Shown piece by piece: positions 34,072 through 42,933 of a stretch of 64,000 nucleotides of DNA (position 1 is its first letter; every line of letters begins with the position of its first letter). The position numbers were made by a program, and so were the translations under genes. The notes under the pieces were generated by a model. That model worked only from the letters and a program-made list of their open reading frames with translations, did no database searches and was not told the DNA's origin. Location: assembly GCA_024638325.1 (NCBI GenBank), contig JAHEKM010000002.1, positions 1 to 64,000 on the forward strand. Direction: 5' to 3'. Source of the stretch: Gemmatimonadota bacterium. GTDB taxonomy: Bacteria > Gemmatimonadota > Gemmatimonadetes > Longimicrobiales > Gaopeijiaceae.

Positions 34072-34113
34072 GACCAGGCGAGACCGCGCCCGGGGATCCC
34101 AGGCGGGAGGTCC

Positions 34114-34779
34114 CTAGAACGTCTCCAGCTTGTGGAAGACCTCGGTTCCGTTCTTGAACCAGTGCTCGCGGAACGGATACGGCGACACCTCTTGGCGTAG
34201 CAGATCCGTCGTGATCGGGTGCGGGAAGAGGGTCATCTCTCCTCCCTCGTTCTCGTGCACCGTGTAGTCACCGCTGATCTGCAGGATGGTCCGGAGGCGC
34301 TCCGAACCGTTCATCATGTAACCCTGCAGCAGATGGGTCGTCGTTTCCCAGGCACCCGGGGTGACGCTCAGGTCGAGGATGGGCGCGCCGCTCCCGAAGA
34401 TGCGCACTCGGATTCGCTCGTGCGTCTCGATGAACTGCGCATCGATGCTCTGCTCGTGGTACGGGAAGTGGAACCGCTCCGCCTTGATGCGGCGGGCCTC
34501 CTCGGACGACGTTGCGGCCAGGAACGGGTACAGGCCGGCCTTGGCGTGCTGGCCCCATGCGGCGACCGCTGGAGGCACGATGACCGCGAACATCAGTTCC
34601 GTATACGGACCCACGACGCTGTCGTCGAACAGGAAAGCGTTCACGGAGAGCACGCTGCGTTGGTGGCGCACCTCGATGGGCTCCAGATGGTCCGGGAGCA
34701 GAGCGCGTGCGTCGGCCGTGGCCATCTCGAAGAACGCGCTGACCCCTGTGTGGAAGCGGTAGCTTCCGACTACTGACAC
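34114..34779 (-). CDS. Acetoacetate decarboxylase-like fold protein (tentative)
   Basis: A 221-residue soluble protein. The pattern ALLPDHLEPIEVRHQRSVLSVNAFLFDDSVVGPYTELMFAVIV resembles the acetoacetate decarboxylase superfamily start, but the catalytic lysine environment is not clear, so the assignment is tentative. The start is GTG 34779 and overlaps the stop of the AOS-family gene by 10 bp, implying tight coupling. The partner makes beta-keto amines by decarboxylative condensation, so a role on a keto intermediate is conceivable. Alternatively it is a lipocalin-like binding protein. Confidence 0.5.
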   Translation of the reverse strand: MSVVGSYRFHTGVSAFFEMATADARALLPDHLEPIEVRHQRSVLSVNAFLFDDSVVGPYTELMFAVIVPPAVAAWGQHAKAGLYPFLAATSSEEARRIKAERFHFPYHEQSIDAQFIETHERIRVRIFGSGAPILDLSVTPGAWETTTHLLQGYMMNGSERLRTILQISGDYTVHENEGGEMTLFPHPITTDLLRQEVSPYPFREHWFKNGTEVFHKLETF

Positions 34780-36104
34780 AGGCCGTACCTCCCCAGGACC
34801 TTCGCAATCTTCTCCGCGCCCTCCTCGAGGTCCGCCCGGGTGTGGGCGGCGGAGATCGACATGCGGAAGCGCGACTTGTGCTTGCCGACTGCCGGATATC
34901 GTACCGGGTTGATGAAGATGCCCTCGCGCATCAGCTCCTCCCCGATCATGAAGATGCGGGCGTCGTCACGCACCATGATCGGGATGACGTGTGACGTGGA
35001 GTCGCCCTGCGGGACGCCCGCGTCGGTGAGGAGCTTCTGCATGGTGGCGACGTTCTCCCACAGCTTCGTGCGCAGCTCGGGCTCCTTGCTGGCCAGCTCG
35101 AGCGCCTTGCGCAGGCCGGCCACGACCACGGGCGAAAGCGCGCAGGAGAAGAAGCGTGAGCGGGAGAATCCGCGCAGGTAGTTGATCAGCCTCTGCGGCC
35201 CGGCGACGTATCCGCCCTGGCCCCCGAGACTCTTGGAGAAGGTCCCGAGGTGGATGTCGATCTCGTCTTCGACGCCCTGGTCCTCGGCGACGCCCTTTCC
35301 TGTGGGTCCGAACACGAACGCGGAGTGGGCCTCGTCGATCATGAGGCGCGCGCCGTGCTTCCGGCACACCTCGATGAGCTCGGCGAGCGGCGGGACGTCG
35401 CCGTCCATCGAATAGACACCTTCGACGATGACCAGCTTCTTGCCGTCGAATCCCGAGAGCTTGCGGTCGAGGTCATCGGCCCGGTTGTGCCTGAAGAAGC
35501 GAGACTTGGCCTTCGACAGGATCATGCCGTCGACGATGCTGGCGTGCGCGAACTGATCGGCAACGATCAGGTCACCCGAGCGCATCAGCCCCGCGATCGT
35601 GCCCACGTTGGCGCTGTACCCGGTCGGGAAGAGGATCGCCGCTTCCGTACCCTTGAAGGCCGCCATCTCCTCCGCGAACGCCCGATGGAGGGCCGTGGTG
35701 CCGCTGAGGATGGGCGAGCCGGACGAGCCACCACCGTAGACGTCGGTCGCTTCCTTGATCGCTTCCTTGACCTCGGGCCGGTAGGACAGGCCCAGGTAAT
35801 TATAGGAAGCGAAGTTGATCAGCCCCCGGCGCATCTCGCCGGTCTTCGTGTCCTTGATGTCGACACGGGTTCCCGGAGCTGTGTGGAGCGGAAGCTCGTA
35901 GAGGTAGTATCCGGCCGGCTCGACCTGGGAGTACCACTCGTCGAACGGCTCCAGCAGCGCGAACGGATCGTCACCCGCACCGAAATAGAAATTGGTGTAG
36001 TCGTATTCCATCGCCGCCGGGATGGTGGGATTCGTAGATCCCTCACCCTCGACGTCTACACGGCGAACCGAGGTGGTGGCCCCGGCGTTCTTGCTATCAG
36101 ACAT
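34770..36104 (-). CDS. Alpha-oxoamine synthase family PLP enzyme (SPT/KBL/BioF-like)
   Basis: A 444-residue fold-type I PLP enzyme that condenses an amino acid with an acyl-CoA and releases CO2. Motifs: INFASYNYLGLS, GGGSSGSPILSGTTALH, MIDEAHSAFVFGPTGKG, and the PLP lysine in GTFSKSLGGQGGYVAG. The ~50-residue N-terminal extension with an aromatic YTNFYFGAGDDPF block is longer than in BioF or Kbl and resembles serine palmitoyltransferase-like members, so a lipid product is possible. Neither bio nor tdh genes are adjacent. It overlaps the downstream ADC-like gene. Confidence 0.8.
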   Translation of the reverse strand: MSDSKNAGATTSVRRVDVEGEGSTNPTIPAAMEYDYTNFYFGAGDDPFALLEPFDEWYSQVEPAGYYLYELPLHTAPGTRVDIKDTKTGEMRRGLINFASYNYLGLSYRPEVKEAIKEATDVYGGGSSGSPILSGTTALHRAFAEEMAAFKGTEAAILFPTGYSANVGTIAGLMRSGDLIVADQFAHASIVDGMILSKAKSRFFRHNRADDLDRKLSGFDGKKLVIVEGVYSMDGDVPPLAELIEVCRKHGARLMIDEAHSAFVFGPTGKGVAEDQGVEDEIDIHLGTFSKSLGGQGGYVAGPQRLINYLRGFSRSRFFSCALSPVVVAGLRKALELASKEPELRTKLWENVATMQKLLTDAGVPQGDSTSHVIPIMVRDDARIFMIGEELMREGIFINPVRYPAVGKHKSRFRMSISAAHTRADLEEGAEKIAKVLGRYGLCQ

Positions 36105-36200
36105 GGTTTTCCCGCTTCATGGGCTGAACGGCGTAACCCTCAATCTCCGGCAAACGCCCCATCGTATCAAGGATCCCGTACGTTTTGTGACAGACGGGTA

Positions 36201-36941
36201 TCAGTCGGCTTCCAGGGACGCGGTCGCGATGGCGTCTTCTGCCGCACCGGCCAGGCGGCTGAACAGCTCCTCCACCACCCGGCGCCGACCGCGGACGATG
36301 TTGCGGTAGAGCGTGCGAACGCCGAAGTACGTGAGGCCCAGCCAAGCGAGCGGCAGCCCGACGAGGGCAATCTCGGACTGCAGGGCGATAGCGAGGGGGA
36401 AGCCGAGGCCGAATCCCACACCTCCACCCACACCACCGCCGATCCCGCCGAACAGACCGCCCGCCAGCTGCGAGAGGTTCTCCTCGACGCGGATCGTCGT
36501 CGCTCCATCCCTCGAGCTCACGACGACGCGCGTCTTCCTGGACGCGTCTGCGTTGCCGCCCTGCCACGTGAGGGTCCGCCCAAGAAGGGAGGGGTGACCC
36601 GGGTCACGCACGGTGCTTTGCAGGACCGCGACAAGGTCCTCGAAGCTCGTCTCCGGGACCTCGCCGGGGAGTACGGTCTCTCGGACGATCCTGCGCTCCG
36701 CGCCCAGGAAGCGGGACCAAGCGGTAGACTCACGGGGTGGCGCGGCGAGCTCGTACGCTGCACGTCTGATATGACGAACGTCGATGCCGGCCTCCGCCGC
36801 CACCTCCTCCAGTTCGGCGAGCGTAAGCCCGGCCGCCCCTGGGTTCATGGGCTCGGACTGCTGCAGCTCCGTGGCTCGCTCCAGGATCTTCCCGATCTCC
36901 TTTTCACCGTACCGACGCGCCTGCGGCGAAGGCTCGGGCAT
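36201..36941 (-). CDS. Membrane-associated hypothetical protein
   Basis: A 246-residue protein. The N-terminal ~70 residues (EKEIGKILERATELQQ ... LTLAELEEVAAEAGIDVRHI) look like a small helical DNA- or protein-binding module. A Gly-rich hydrophobic hairpin around GGLFGGIGGGVGGGVGFGLGF is followed by a second membrane helix and a basic tail. The pattern is typical of unannotated proteins in this lineage. ATG 36941 has GGAG seven bases upstream; an in-frame ATG at 36953 is the alternative. It is divergent from the DUF6526 gene. Confidence 0.6.
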   Translation of the reverse strand: MPEPSPQARRYGEKEIGKILERATELQQSEPMNPGAAGLTLAELEEVAAEAGIDVRHIRRAAYELAAPPRESTAWSRFLGAERRIVRETVLPGEVPETSFEDLVAVLQSTVRDPGHPSLLGRTLTWQGGNADASRKTRVVVSSRDGATTIRVEENLSQLAGGLFGGIGGGVGGGVGFGLGFPLAIALQSEIALVGLPLAWLGLTYFGVRTLYRNIVRGRRRVVEELFSRLAGAAEDAIATASLEAD

Positions 36942-37051
36942 GGTCGACTCCATCGGATTCGGGCTGGGCGGACTGGACACGATACCTCGCCGGACTACGT
37001 TGGTCACGCCAATAGCGGGACCCCACGGACCCCAGAACGGAACGGTGCCTC

Positions 37052-37492
37052 ATGAGCGACACCCCACAGAGCTTCGAGAATCACGCCAAGATGGTGCCGG
37101 GCTACCACTACTGGGCCACGGCGCTGATCGTGCTCCCGACGCTGTACTTCCTGTTCCTGGCTGTACGGGACTTCTATTCGCCGGAGCGGCTGGCGAACGC
37201 CTTGTTCGCCGTGGGAGTGATCATCACGGCGCTCTATGCCAGGCTCTTCCCGCTCGGTGTCCAGGACCGTGTGATCCGCCTGGAGGAGCGGCTTCGCATG
37301 GAGCGGATCCTTCCGGACGACCTGAAGGCCCGCATCCACGATTTCACGACCGGGCAGCTCGTCGGGCTCCGTTTCGCCTCGAACGAGGAGCTGCCCGAGC
37401 TGGCCCGGCGGGTGCTCGACGAGGGACTGACGGACAGGAAGGCCATCAAGCAGGCGATCAAGAACTGGCGCGCCGACCACCAGCGCATCTGA
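37052..37492 (+). CDS. DUF6526 family membrane protein
   Basis: A 146-residue protein beginning QSFENHAKMVPGYHYW, the hallmark of DUF6526, with two transmembrane helices (ALIVLPTLYFLFLAV and LANALFAVGVIITALYA) and a cytoplasmic helical tail ending NWRADHQRI. Function is unknown. It is 44 bp upstream of the MscS-type channel gene in the same direction; a shared transcript is likely. Confidence 0.8.
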   Translation: MSDTPQSFENHAKMVPGYHYWATALIVLPTLYFLFLAVRDFYSPERLANALFAVGVIITALYARLFPLGVQDRVIRLEERLRMERILPDDLKARIHDFTTGQLVGLRFASNEELPELARRVLDEGLTDRKAIKQAIKNWRADHQRI

Positions 37493-37536
37493 CCGCACGG
37501 GTCACGCAAGGGACCATCTGAAGGAGCAGATCCAGC

Positions 37537-38613
37537 TTGGACGCGGCTTTCTGGGACACCGTCTTCTGGGGCAACACGCTGATTCGCTGGGCCATCGCCC
37601 TCGGCATCACCGTCGGGGGCGTGCTGGTCTTGCGGATCGTGGCGGCCGTCATCGCGCGGCAGATCAAGCGGTTCGCCTCGGCCACCGAGAACGACGTGGA
37701 CGACCTCGTAGCGGACCTGCTCGACCGCACGAAGGTCGTTTTCATTGTCATCGTCGCCCTCTGGGCCGGCTCCAATGCGTTGACGCTGTCGGACAGAGCG
37801 GCCCTGATCGTTCGGTCGGCTCTGGTCCTTGGCCTGCTGCTGCAGACGGCCTTCTGGGCCACGACGATCGTCAACTACGCCCTGGGGCGGTACCGGGCCA
37901 GGGTAGAGGACGACGATCCCAGCGTCGCCACGGCGATGGGTGCGGTCGGCTTCCTCATCCGCCTGGCCGTGTGGGCCGTCATCGTGCTCATCGCGCTGGA
38001 CACGATGGGCATCGACATCACGGCGCTCATCGCCGGACTCGGAGTCGGTGGAATCGCGGTCGCCCTGGCGGTGCAGAACGTACTCGGAGACCTGTTCGCG
38101 TCGCTCGCGATCATCCTCGACAAGCCTTTCGTCGTGGGAGACTTCATCATCGTGGGCGAGTCACAGGGCACGGTGGAGCACGTCGGTCTCAAGACGACTC
38201 GCGTCCGGGCACTATCGGGCGAGCAGCTCGTCATCTCGAACTCGGACCTGCTGTCGTCGCGGATTCGCAATTACAAGCGTATGGAGGAACGGCGAATCGT
38301 CTTCCATGTAGGCGTCGTCTACGGGACGCCGGCCGAGAAGCTGGGTCGCGTCCCCGACATCATCCGGCAGGCCGTCGAGTCCCGAGACAACGCGCGCTTC
38401 GACAGGAGCCACTTCAAGACCTTCGGCGCGTCGTCGCTGGACTATGAGACGGTCTACTACATGACCGTCCCCGACTATGCCTCCTACATGGACACACAGC
38501 AGGCGATCAACCTCGAGCTGTACCGCCGGTTCGAGGAGGAGGGCCTGGACTTCGCCTATCCCACACAGACGCTCTTCCTCAAGAACGAGAGTGCCCCTGA
38601 GTCGGCGGGGTAA
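37537..38613 (+). CDS. Small-conductance mechanosensitive channel (MscS family)
   Basis: A 358-residue inner-membrane channel releasing solutes upon hypo-osmotic stress. Four N-terminal helices precede the conserved pore helix and beta domain: LIAGLGVGGIAVALAVQNVLGDLFASLAIILDKPFVVGDFI, then EHVGLKTTRVRALSGEQLVISNSDL and IRNYKRMEERR. It has one more transmembrane pair than E. coli MscS, giving 358 rather than 286 residues. The start is TTG 37537 with AAGGAG upstream. Confidence 0.9.
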   Translation: MDAAFWDTVFWGNTLIRWAIALGITVGGVLVLRIVAAVIARQIKRFASATENDVDDLVADLLDRTKVVFIVIVALWAGSNALTLSDRAALIVRSALVLGLLLQTAFWATTIVNYALGRYRARVEDDDPSVATAMGAVGFLIRLAVWAVIVLIALDTMGIDITALIAGLGVGGIAVALAVQNVLGDLFASLAIILDKPFVVGDFIIVGESQGTVEHVGLKTTRVRALSGEQLVISNSDLLSSRIRNYKRMEERRIVFHVGVVYGTPAEKLGRVPDIIRQAVESRDNARFDRSHFKTFGASSLDYETVYYMTVPDYASYMDTQQAINLELYRRFEEEGLDFAYPTQTLFLKNESAPESAG

Positions 38614-38622
38614 CGCCGATTG

Positions 38623-39231
38623 TCAGCTCTTGGCGGCTTCGGCGTTCACCACGAGCCCCGACTCGTCGCCCTCGATGAGGTCGACGTAGTACTCGGCGAG
38701 GTCCTTGGCCCAGATCCCCGGCATGGGTTGGAGCCCGGCCTTTACGCGCGACTCGGCGACCCAACCCGGGCTGACCACGTTGACGCGGAAACGGCCTTGG
38801 AGGTCGAGGGCGGCCGCCCTCGCGAACATCTCCACAGCGGCCCCGACCATGCTCACGGCGACCGTCCCCGGAGCGGGCGTTTGCGAGAGGCCTCCGCTCG
38901 TGAGCGTGAAGGACCCGCCCTCTTCGACGGTGGCGAGGCCGCGGCGGACCAGGTTGACCTGGCCCATGAGCTTGTTGTCGAGGCTCTCCTGGAAGCCCTC
39001 GTCGTCCAGGTCTTCGAGGGCTCCGAAGCGAGCGACACCGGCGGCGCAGACGACCCCGTCGAGCGAGCCGGTGGCTTCGTACAGGGCTCCGATCGACTCC
39101 GGATCGGCGAGGTCTACCGTGAGCCCGTCGCCCGACGAGCCCGCACGAAGCACCTCGTGCCCGCGCGCCTCCAGCGCGTCGCTCAGGGGAGCTCCGATGG
39201 TGCCCGTGGCACCCACGACCAGGATTCGCAT
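38623..39231 (-). CDS. Short SDR-family protein lacking the catalytic Tyr-Lys
   Basis: A 202-residue Rossmann protein: VVGATGTIGAPLSDALEARGHEV for NAD(P) binding, CAAGVARFGAL for the NAG-type motif, and VNVVSPGWV near the end. The usual YxxxK active site is replaced by VAVSMVGAAVEMF, as in the ~200-residue SDR subgroup. Activity as an oxidoreductase is therefore uncertain, though nucleotide binding is likely. It is convergent with the MscS gene and divergent from menH, with 38 bp between. Confidence 0.82.
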   Translation of the reverse strand: MRILVVGATGTIGAPLSDALEARGHEVLRAGSSGDGLTVDLADPESIGALYEATGSLDGVVCAAGVARFGALEDLDDEGFQESLDNKLMGQVNLVRRGLATVEEGGSFTLTSGGLSQTPAPGTVAVSMVGAAVEMFARAAALDLQGRFRVNVVSPGWVAESRVKAGLQPMPGIWAKDLAEYYVDLIEGDESGLVVNAEAAKS

Positions 39232-39269
39232 CGCGCCAAGGTCGTGGCCGGCCCGGCCGCGGGCAACGC

Positions 39270-40094
39270 GTGACGCCGGGAGCGAGGCGACCGGCCGGCA
39301 ACCCCGTCCTCCTGCACGGCTTCACGGGCAGCTCGGCATCGTGGGGCGACGCGCTTCTCGACGGGCTCGCGGGAGCCGGGTGTGCGCCGGTGCTCGTCGA
39401 CCTGCCCGGTCACGGCCGCAACGCCAGCGGGCGGGGTGGCTCCTCGATCACGCTGGACGCGGCTCTGGATTCCCTCGACAGGGCCGGGGGCTGGCCGGAA
39501 GACCTCATCGGGTATTCGATGGGCGCGCGCATCGCGCTCCACTTTGCCGCCAGCCGTCCCGATCGCGTGAGGCGCCTCGTGTTGGAGTCGGGATCGCCCG
39601 GGCTCGGGACCGAAGCGGAGCGCGCCGCCAGGCGGGCAGCCGACGAGGCGCTCGGTGACGAGATCGTCCGCGACGGGATCGAGCGCTTCGTCGACGCTTG
39701 GGAGGCGAGGCCCCTCTTCGAGTCCAGGGCGCGGCTTCCGTCGGACACGCTCGCTCGGCAGCGCGCCGTGCGCCTGCTCAACGAGCCCGAGTCCCTTGCC
39801 GCGGCGCTTCGGGGGCTTGGAACGGGTGCGCTCCCCAGCCTGTGGGATCGGCTGCCCACGATCTCGGTGCCGACCCTGCTCGTCGTCGGGGAGCTCGACA
39901 CCAAGTTCGTCGACATCGCGAAGCGGATGACGGCGGCCATGCCGGACGCGCGCCTGGTGGTGGTGCCGGAGGCCGGGCATACCGTCCATCTGGAGCGACC
40001 GGCGGCCTGGCTGGCCGCGGTGACCTCCTTCCTCGGCGGCCAGCTCGGCGGGCTCGCCGGGCCAGCGGACCGGATCAGACGCCCAGCACGCTGA
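39270..40094 (+). CDS. menH: MenH-like alpha/beta hydrolase
   Basis: A 274-residue alpha/beta-hydrolase. LHGFTGSSASW supplies the oxyanion region, S83 lies in GYSMGAR, with D210 and H237 (AGHTVHLE) completing the triad. LVLESGSPGLGTEAERAARRAADEAL is characteristic of MenH (SHCHC synthase), which removes pyruvate from SEPHCHC in menaquinone synthesis. No other men genes are in the window, so the assignment rests on sequence. The start is GTG 39270. The 3' end overlaps the convergent YjbQ-type gene by 20 bp. Confidence 0.75.
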   Translation: MTPGARRPAGNPVLLHGFTGSSASWGDALLDGLAGAGCAPVLVDLPGHGRNASGRGGSSITLDAALDSLDRAGGWPEDLIGYSMGARIALHFAASRPDRVRRLVLESGSPGLGTEAERAARRAADEALGDEIVRDGIERFVDAWEARPLFESRARLPSDTLARQRAVRLLNEPESLAAALRGLGTGALPSLWDRLPTISVPTLLVVGELDTKFVDIAKRMTAAMPDARLVVVPEAGHTVHLERPAAWLAAVTSFLGGQLGGLAGPADRIRRPAR

Positions 40095-40497
40095 GATGCA
40101 GGGTCCGGCGTCGCGGCCGGGTGTCGAAGTCGATGAGCACGATCTGTTGCCATGTGCCCAGCGGCACCCGACCGCTCGCGATCGGGAGGGCGAGCGACGG
40201 CCCGACCGTCGAGGCCCGCACGTGGCTGTGGCCGTTGTCGTCGTGCCACGTCTCTTCGTGCTCGTAACGCGCAGAGCGAGGTGCGATGCGCTCCATGGCC
40301 TCCGCCACGTCGTGGTTCACCAAACCGGGCTCGTACTCGAGGGTGGTCACCGCGGCCGTCGACCCGTGCACCAGGAGCGCGGCCTGTCCCGTGCTCACGC
40401 CGGACGCTTCAACGGCGGCCTGCACCTGGCTGGTCACGTCCAGGATGTGATCGTTTCCGTGCGTGGCGCATTCGAGGGCGTAGTGCTCGGCGATCAT
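40075..40497 (-). CDS. YjbQ/UPF0047 family protein
   Basis: A 140-residue beta-barrel-like protein of the YjbQ (UPF0047) family, reported to have secondary thiamine-phosphate synthase activity. Family blocks LLVHGSTAAVTTLEYEPGLVNHD, the His-rich HDDNGHSHVRASTVGPSLALPI and GTWQQIVLIDFD are intact. ATG 40497 is preferred because GGAG lies five bases upstream and the length matches the family; the ORF-track start (40515) adds six residues. It overlaps menH tail to tail. Confidence 0.85.
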   Translation of the reverse strand: MIAEHYALECATHGNDHILDVTSQVQAAVEASGVSTGQAALLVHGSTAAVTTLEYEPGLVNHDVAEAMERIAPRSARYEHEETWHDDNGHSHVRASTVGPSLALPIASGRVPLGTWQQIVLIDFDTRPRRRTLHLSVLGV

Positions 40498-40689
40498 GGA
40501 GGCTCCGGTCTTCATCAGCGACTCGCGCGGTTGGCGTGTCGATCATCCTGGAGGGAGCAGAGCGGCCCCGCTAGACTTGGCAGCCCGCGGCCGAGGTCAT
40601 GTGGTGGCGGCGGGGTTCGCAGGCGTCCAACGGCCGTCCGACCCGGCTGGGCCGGTCGGCCGTCGTATGTCCACCCCTGACGAGAGCTC

Positions 40690-42402
40690 ATGACCCGAAC
40701 GCCGCCCGGACCGATCGAGGCCCCGGTCACCGATCGTGACCGCACGGTCATCTATCTGTCGATCCTGGCGGCCCTCTTCCTGGCGGCGTTGGATCAGACG
40801 ATCGTCGCCACCGCGCTTCCTCAGATGGTCGAGGATCTGCAGGGCATCGACCGGTACGCATGGGTGGCCACGGCGTACCTCTTGGCGTCCACGGGTGTCG
40901 CGCTCATCTACGGCAAGCTCGCCGACACGTACTCCCGAAAAATGATCACGTTGGGCGCGACCGGGCTCTTTCTGGTGGGGTCCGTCCTCTGCGGGCTCTC
41001 GGGCGAGCTGGGCGATCTGCCGTTGCTCGGCGACGGCATGACGCAGCTCGTCATCTTCCGCGGTATCCAGGGGGCCGGAGGCGGAGGGCTCTTCGCCATG
41101 ACCTTCATCGTGATCGCCGATCTGTTCACTCCGGCCGAGCGCGGCAAGTACCAGGGCTACGTGGGGGCCGTCTTCGGCCTCGCGTCCGTGCTCGGTCCAC
41201 TCGTGGGTGGGCTGCTCACCGACAACGCCGGCGGTCTCATTCCGGGCGTCGAGGGCTGGCGCTGGGTCTTCTACGTGAACATCCCCGTCGGGGCGGTGGC
41301 CCTGTGGTTCATCGTCCGGCGGATGCCGGCGCTGGAGCCTCCCGGCGAGCGGGTGTTGCCCGACCTCGCTGGAGGGGCACTGCTGTTGGGTGGCTTGATT
41401 CCGCTCGTCCTGTCGCTGCAGCTCGACAAGCGCGCCTACCCTTGGACCTCTCCCGTCACGTGGGGGCTCTTCCTGTTCGGAGCGGCGCTCCTGGCCGCGT
41501 TCGTGCGGCGCTCGCGTACGGTGGCAAGCCCCATCCTCGACATGCGGCTCTTCTCCGACCGGGTGTTCAGGACCGCGAACGCATCGACGTTCTTCTTCGG
41601 CGCGTCGTTCATGTCGGTCACGATCTTCCTGCCGCTCTATCTCGTGAATGTGCTCGGCGTGTCGGCGACGCGCGCGGGCGCCGCGCTCATTCCGTTCTCT
41701 CTGGGCATCGTGTTCAGCGCGACGCTGGCCGGTCAGATCGTCGACCGCGTGGGCTACCGACGCCAGATCGTGCTGGGAGCGTGCCTGTTCGGGGTGGTCG
41801 CGGTGTTGCTGGCGCGCATGGGGACCGACGTGCCGTACGGGCTCGTCACGCTGTACATGGTGCTGGCGGGCATCGGCGTCGGGCCCGGCATGCCGCTCTT
41901 CACCCTGGCGATCCAGAACGCGGTGGACGTGCGTCTCGTGGGCCAGGCGACGAGTGCCTCACAGTTCTTCCGGCAGACGGGTGCGACGGTGGGGGCGGCG
42001 CTCATGGGCACCGTGCTGGCCTCCACCCTCGCGCTCGCGTTCTCGTCCATGGAGCTTCCGCCCCGCTTCGCCGAGCGGGCCGGGTCGTCGGTCGAGGAGC
42101 TGGTGTCCACGGGCGGGGCGGACCTGCCGGCGAGGATCGACACCGTGTTCGCAGAACTTGCGTCCGAGTCGGGCGATCCTGCGGAGGCCAACGCGCTGAT
42201 CGCCCAGGGCACGCAGGTCTCCGAGAGGGTGGCGAGCGAGGTGCGCCAGGCGTTCTCGCTCGCGACCAGCCGGATCTACTGGCTCACGGTGGTCCTCGTC
42301 GCGATCGCCACGCTCCTGGCGGTCAGGATCCCCGAGCTCCCATTGCGGACGACGCACGACCGCGCTTCGCTGGAGCCTGGAGTGGTGCCGGAGGGTACCT
42401 GA
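40690..42402 (+). CDS. MFS drug exporter, DHA2 (14-helix) family
   Basis: A 570-residue H+-coupled efflux pump. LAALDQTIVATALPQMVEDL is the DHA2 motif D1 region; YGKLADTYSRKMI is motif A; GIQGAGGGGLFAMTFIVIADLF is motif B; VLGPLVGGLLTD is the antiporter motif C. Length and helix count fit 14 transmembrane segments, as in EmrB/QacA. The substrate is unknown. No adjacent membrane-fusion protein or TetR regulator is seen, so it may work alone at the inner membrane. Confidence 0.9.
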   Translation: MTRTPPGPIEAPVTDRDRTVIYLSILAALFLAALDQTIVATALPQMVEDLQGIDRYAWVATAYLLASTGVALIYGKLADTYSRKMITLGATGLFLVGSVLCGLSGELGDLPLLGDGMTQLVIFRGIQGAGGGGLFAMTFIVIADLFTPAERGKYQGYVGAVFGLASVLGPLVGGLLTDNAGGLIPGVEGWRWVFYVNIPVGAVALWFIVRRMPALEPPGERVLPDLAGGALLLGGLIPLVLSLQLDKRAYPWTSPVTWGLFLFGAALLAAFVRRSRTVASPILDMRLFSDRVFRTANASTFFFGASFMSVTIFLPLYLVNVLGVSATRAGAALIPFSLGIVFSATLAGQIVDRVGYRRQIVLGACLFGVVAVLLARMGTDVPYGLVTLYMVLAGIGVGPGMPLFTLAIQNAVDVRLVGQATSASQFFRQTGATVGAALMGTVLASTLALAFSSMELPPRFAERAGSSVEELVSTGGADLPARIDTVFAELASESGDPAEANALIAQGTQVSERVASEVRQAFSLATSRIYWLTVVLVAIATLLAVRIPELPLRTTHDRASLEPGVVPEGT

Positions 42403-42446
42403 GAAATTCCTGGCACGACCGCGCCCTTTCGGACAGGTTGTAGGGC

Positions 42447-42818
42447 ATGATCAAGAAGCTCTTGCTGCTGTTACTGGCGGTGCTGGCGGTCGGGATGGCC
42501 GTCCCCAGCTCGCGGGCCGAGATCCAGCGTCGTGCGATCACGCCGGTCTTCGACGCGATCGGCGAGCGACTCGCACCCGGGCGCCTCGAGGCCATGGCCG
42601 ATCAGCTCGACGTCCGGCTCGGGCGCGGCGAGGGCCTTCCCGGCGCCTTTGACGGGTGGCTGCGCCGTGACTACTCCGGGCCCGAGCTCGATCCGTGGGA
42701 GAACCCGTGGTTCATCGAGCCAGGACGCCGGACGTACACGGTGGGCTCGATGGGGCCAGACGGTGAGCGGGGTACCCTCGACGACATCACCGTCACGCGG
42801 AATCTGCCGAACCGCTGA
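42447..42818 (+). CDS. GspG-like C-terminal domain protein
   Basis: A 123-residue protein with a leucine-rich N-terminal membrane helix (KKLLLLLLAVLAVG) and a C-terminal SMGPDGERGTLDDI motif identical in style to the calcium-binding loop of type II secretion major pseudopilin GspG. It lacks the prepilin peptidase site (GFTLIE), so it is not a classical pseudopilin. Probably a periplasmic or anchored protein. It follows the MFS gene by 44 bp. Confidence 0.65.
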   Translation: MIKKLLLLLLAVLAVGMAVPSSRAEIQRRAITPVFDAIGERLAPGRLEAMADQLDVRLGRGEGLPGAFDGWLRRDYSGPELDPWENPWFIEPGRRTYTVGSMGPDGERGTLDDITVTRNLPNR

Positions 42819-42933
42819 CCGTCGCGGCGGTCCGGGCTGCGCCCCACCTGGCCCAACGTTCGATCGGCTTGGCGGGTCTATCCAGTACCCTTCATGCTTG
42901 AAGGCTTGACGCGTAACGGACACTTTGTCTGAC

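Noticed and set aside
42447-42490. Leucine-codon run as a leucine attenuator leader
   Set aside because: It is the hydrophobic N-terminal helix of a 123-residue protein, with no following terminator and no leu gene downstream.
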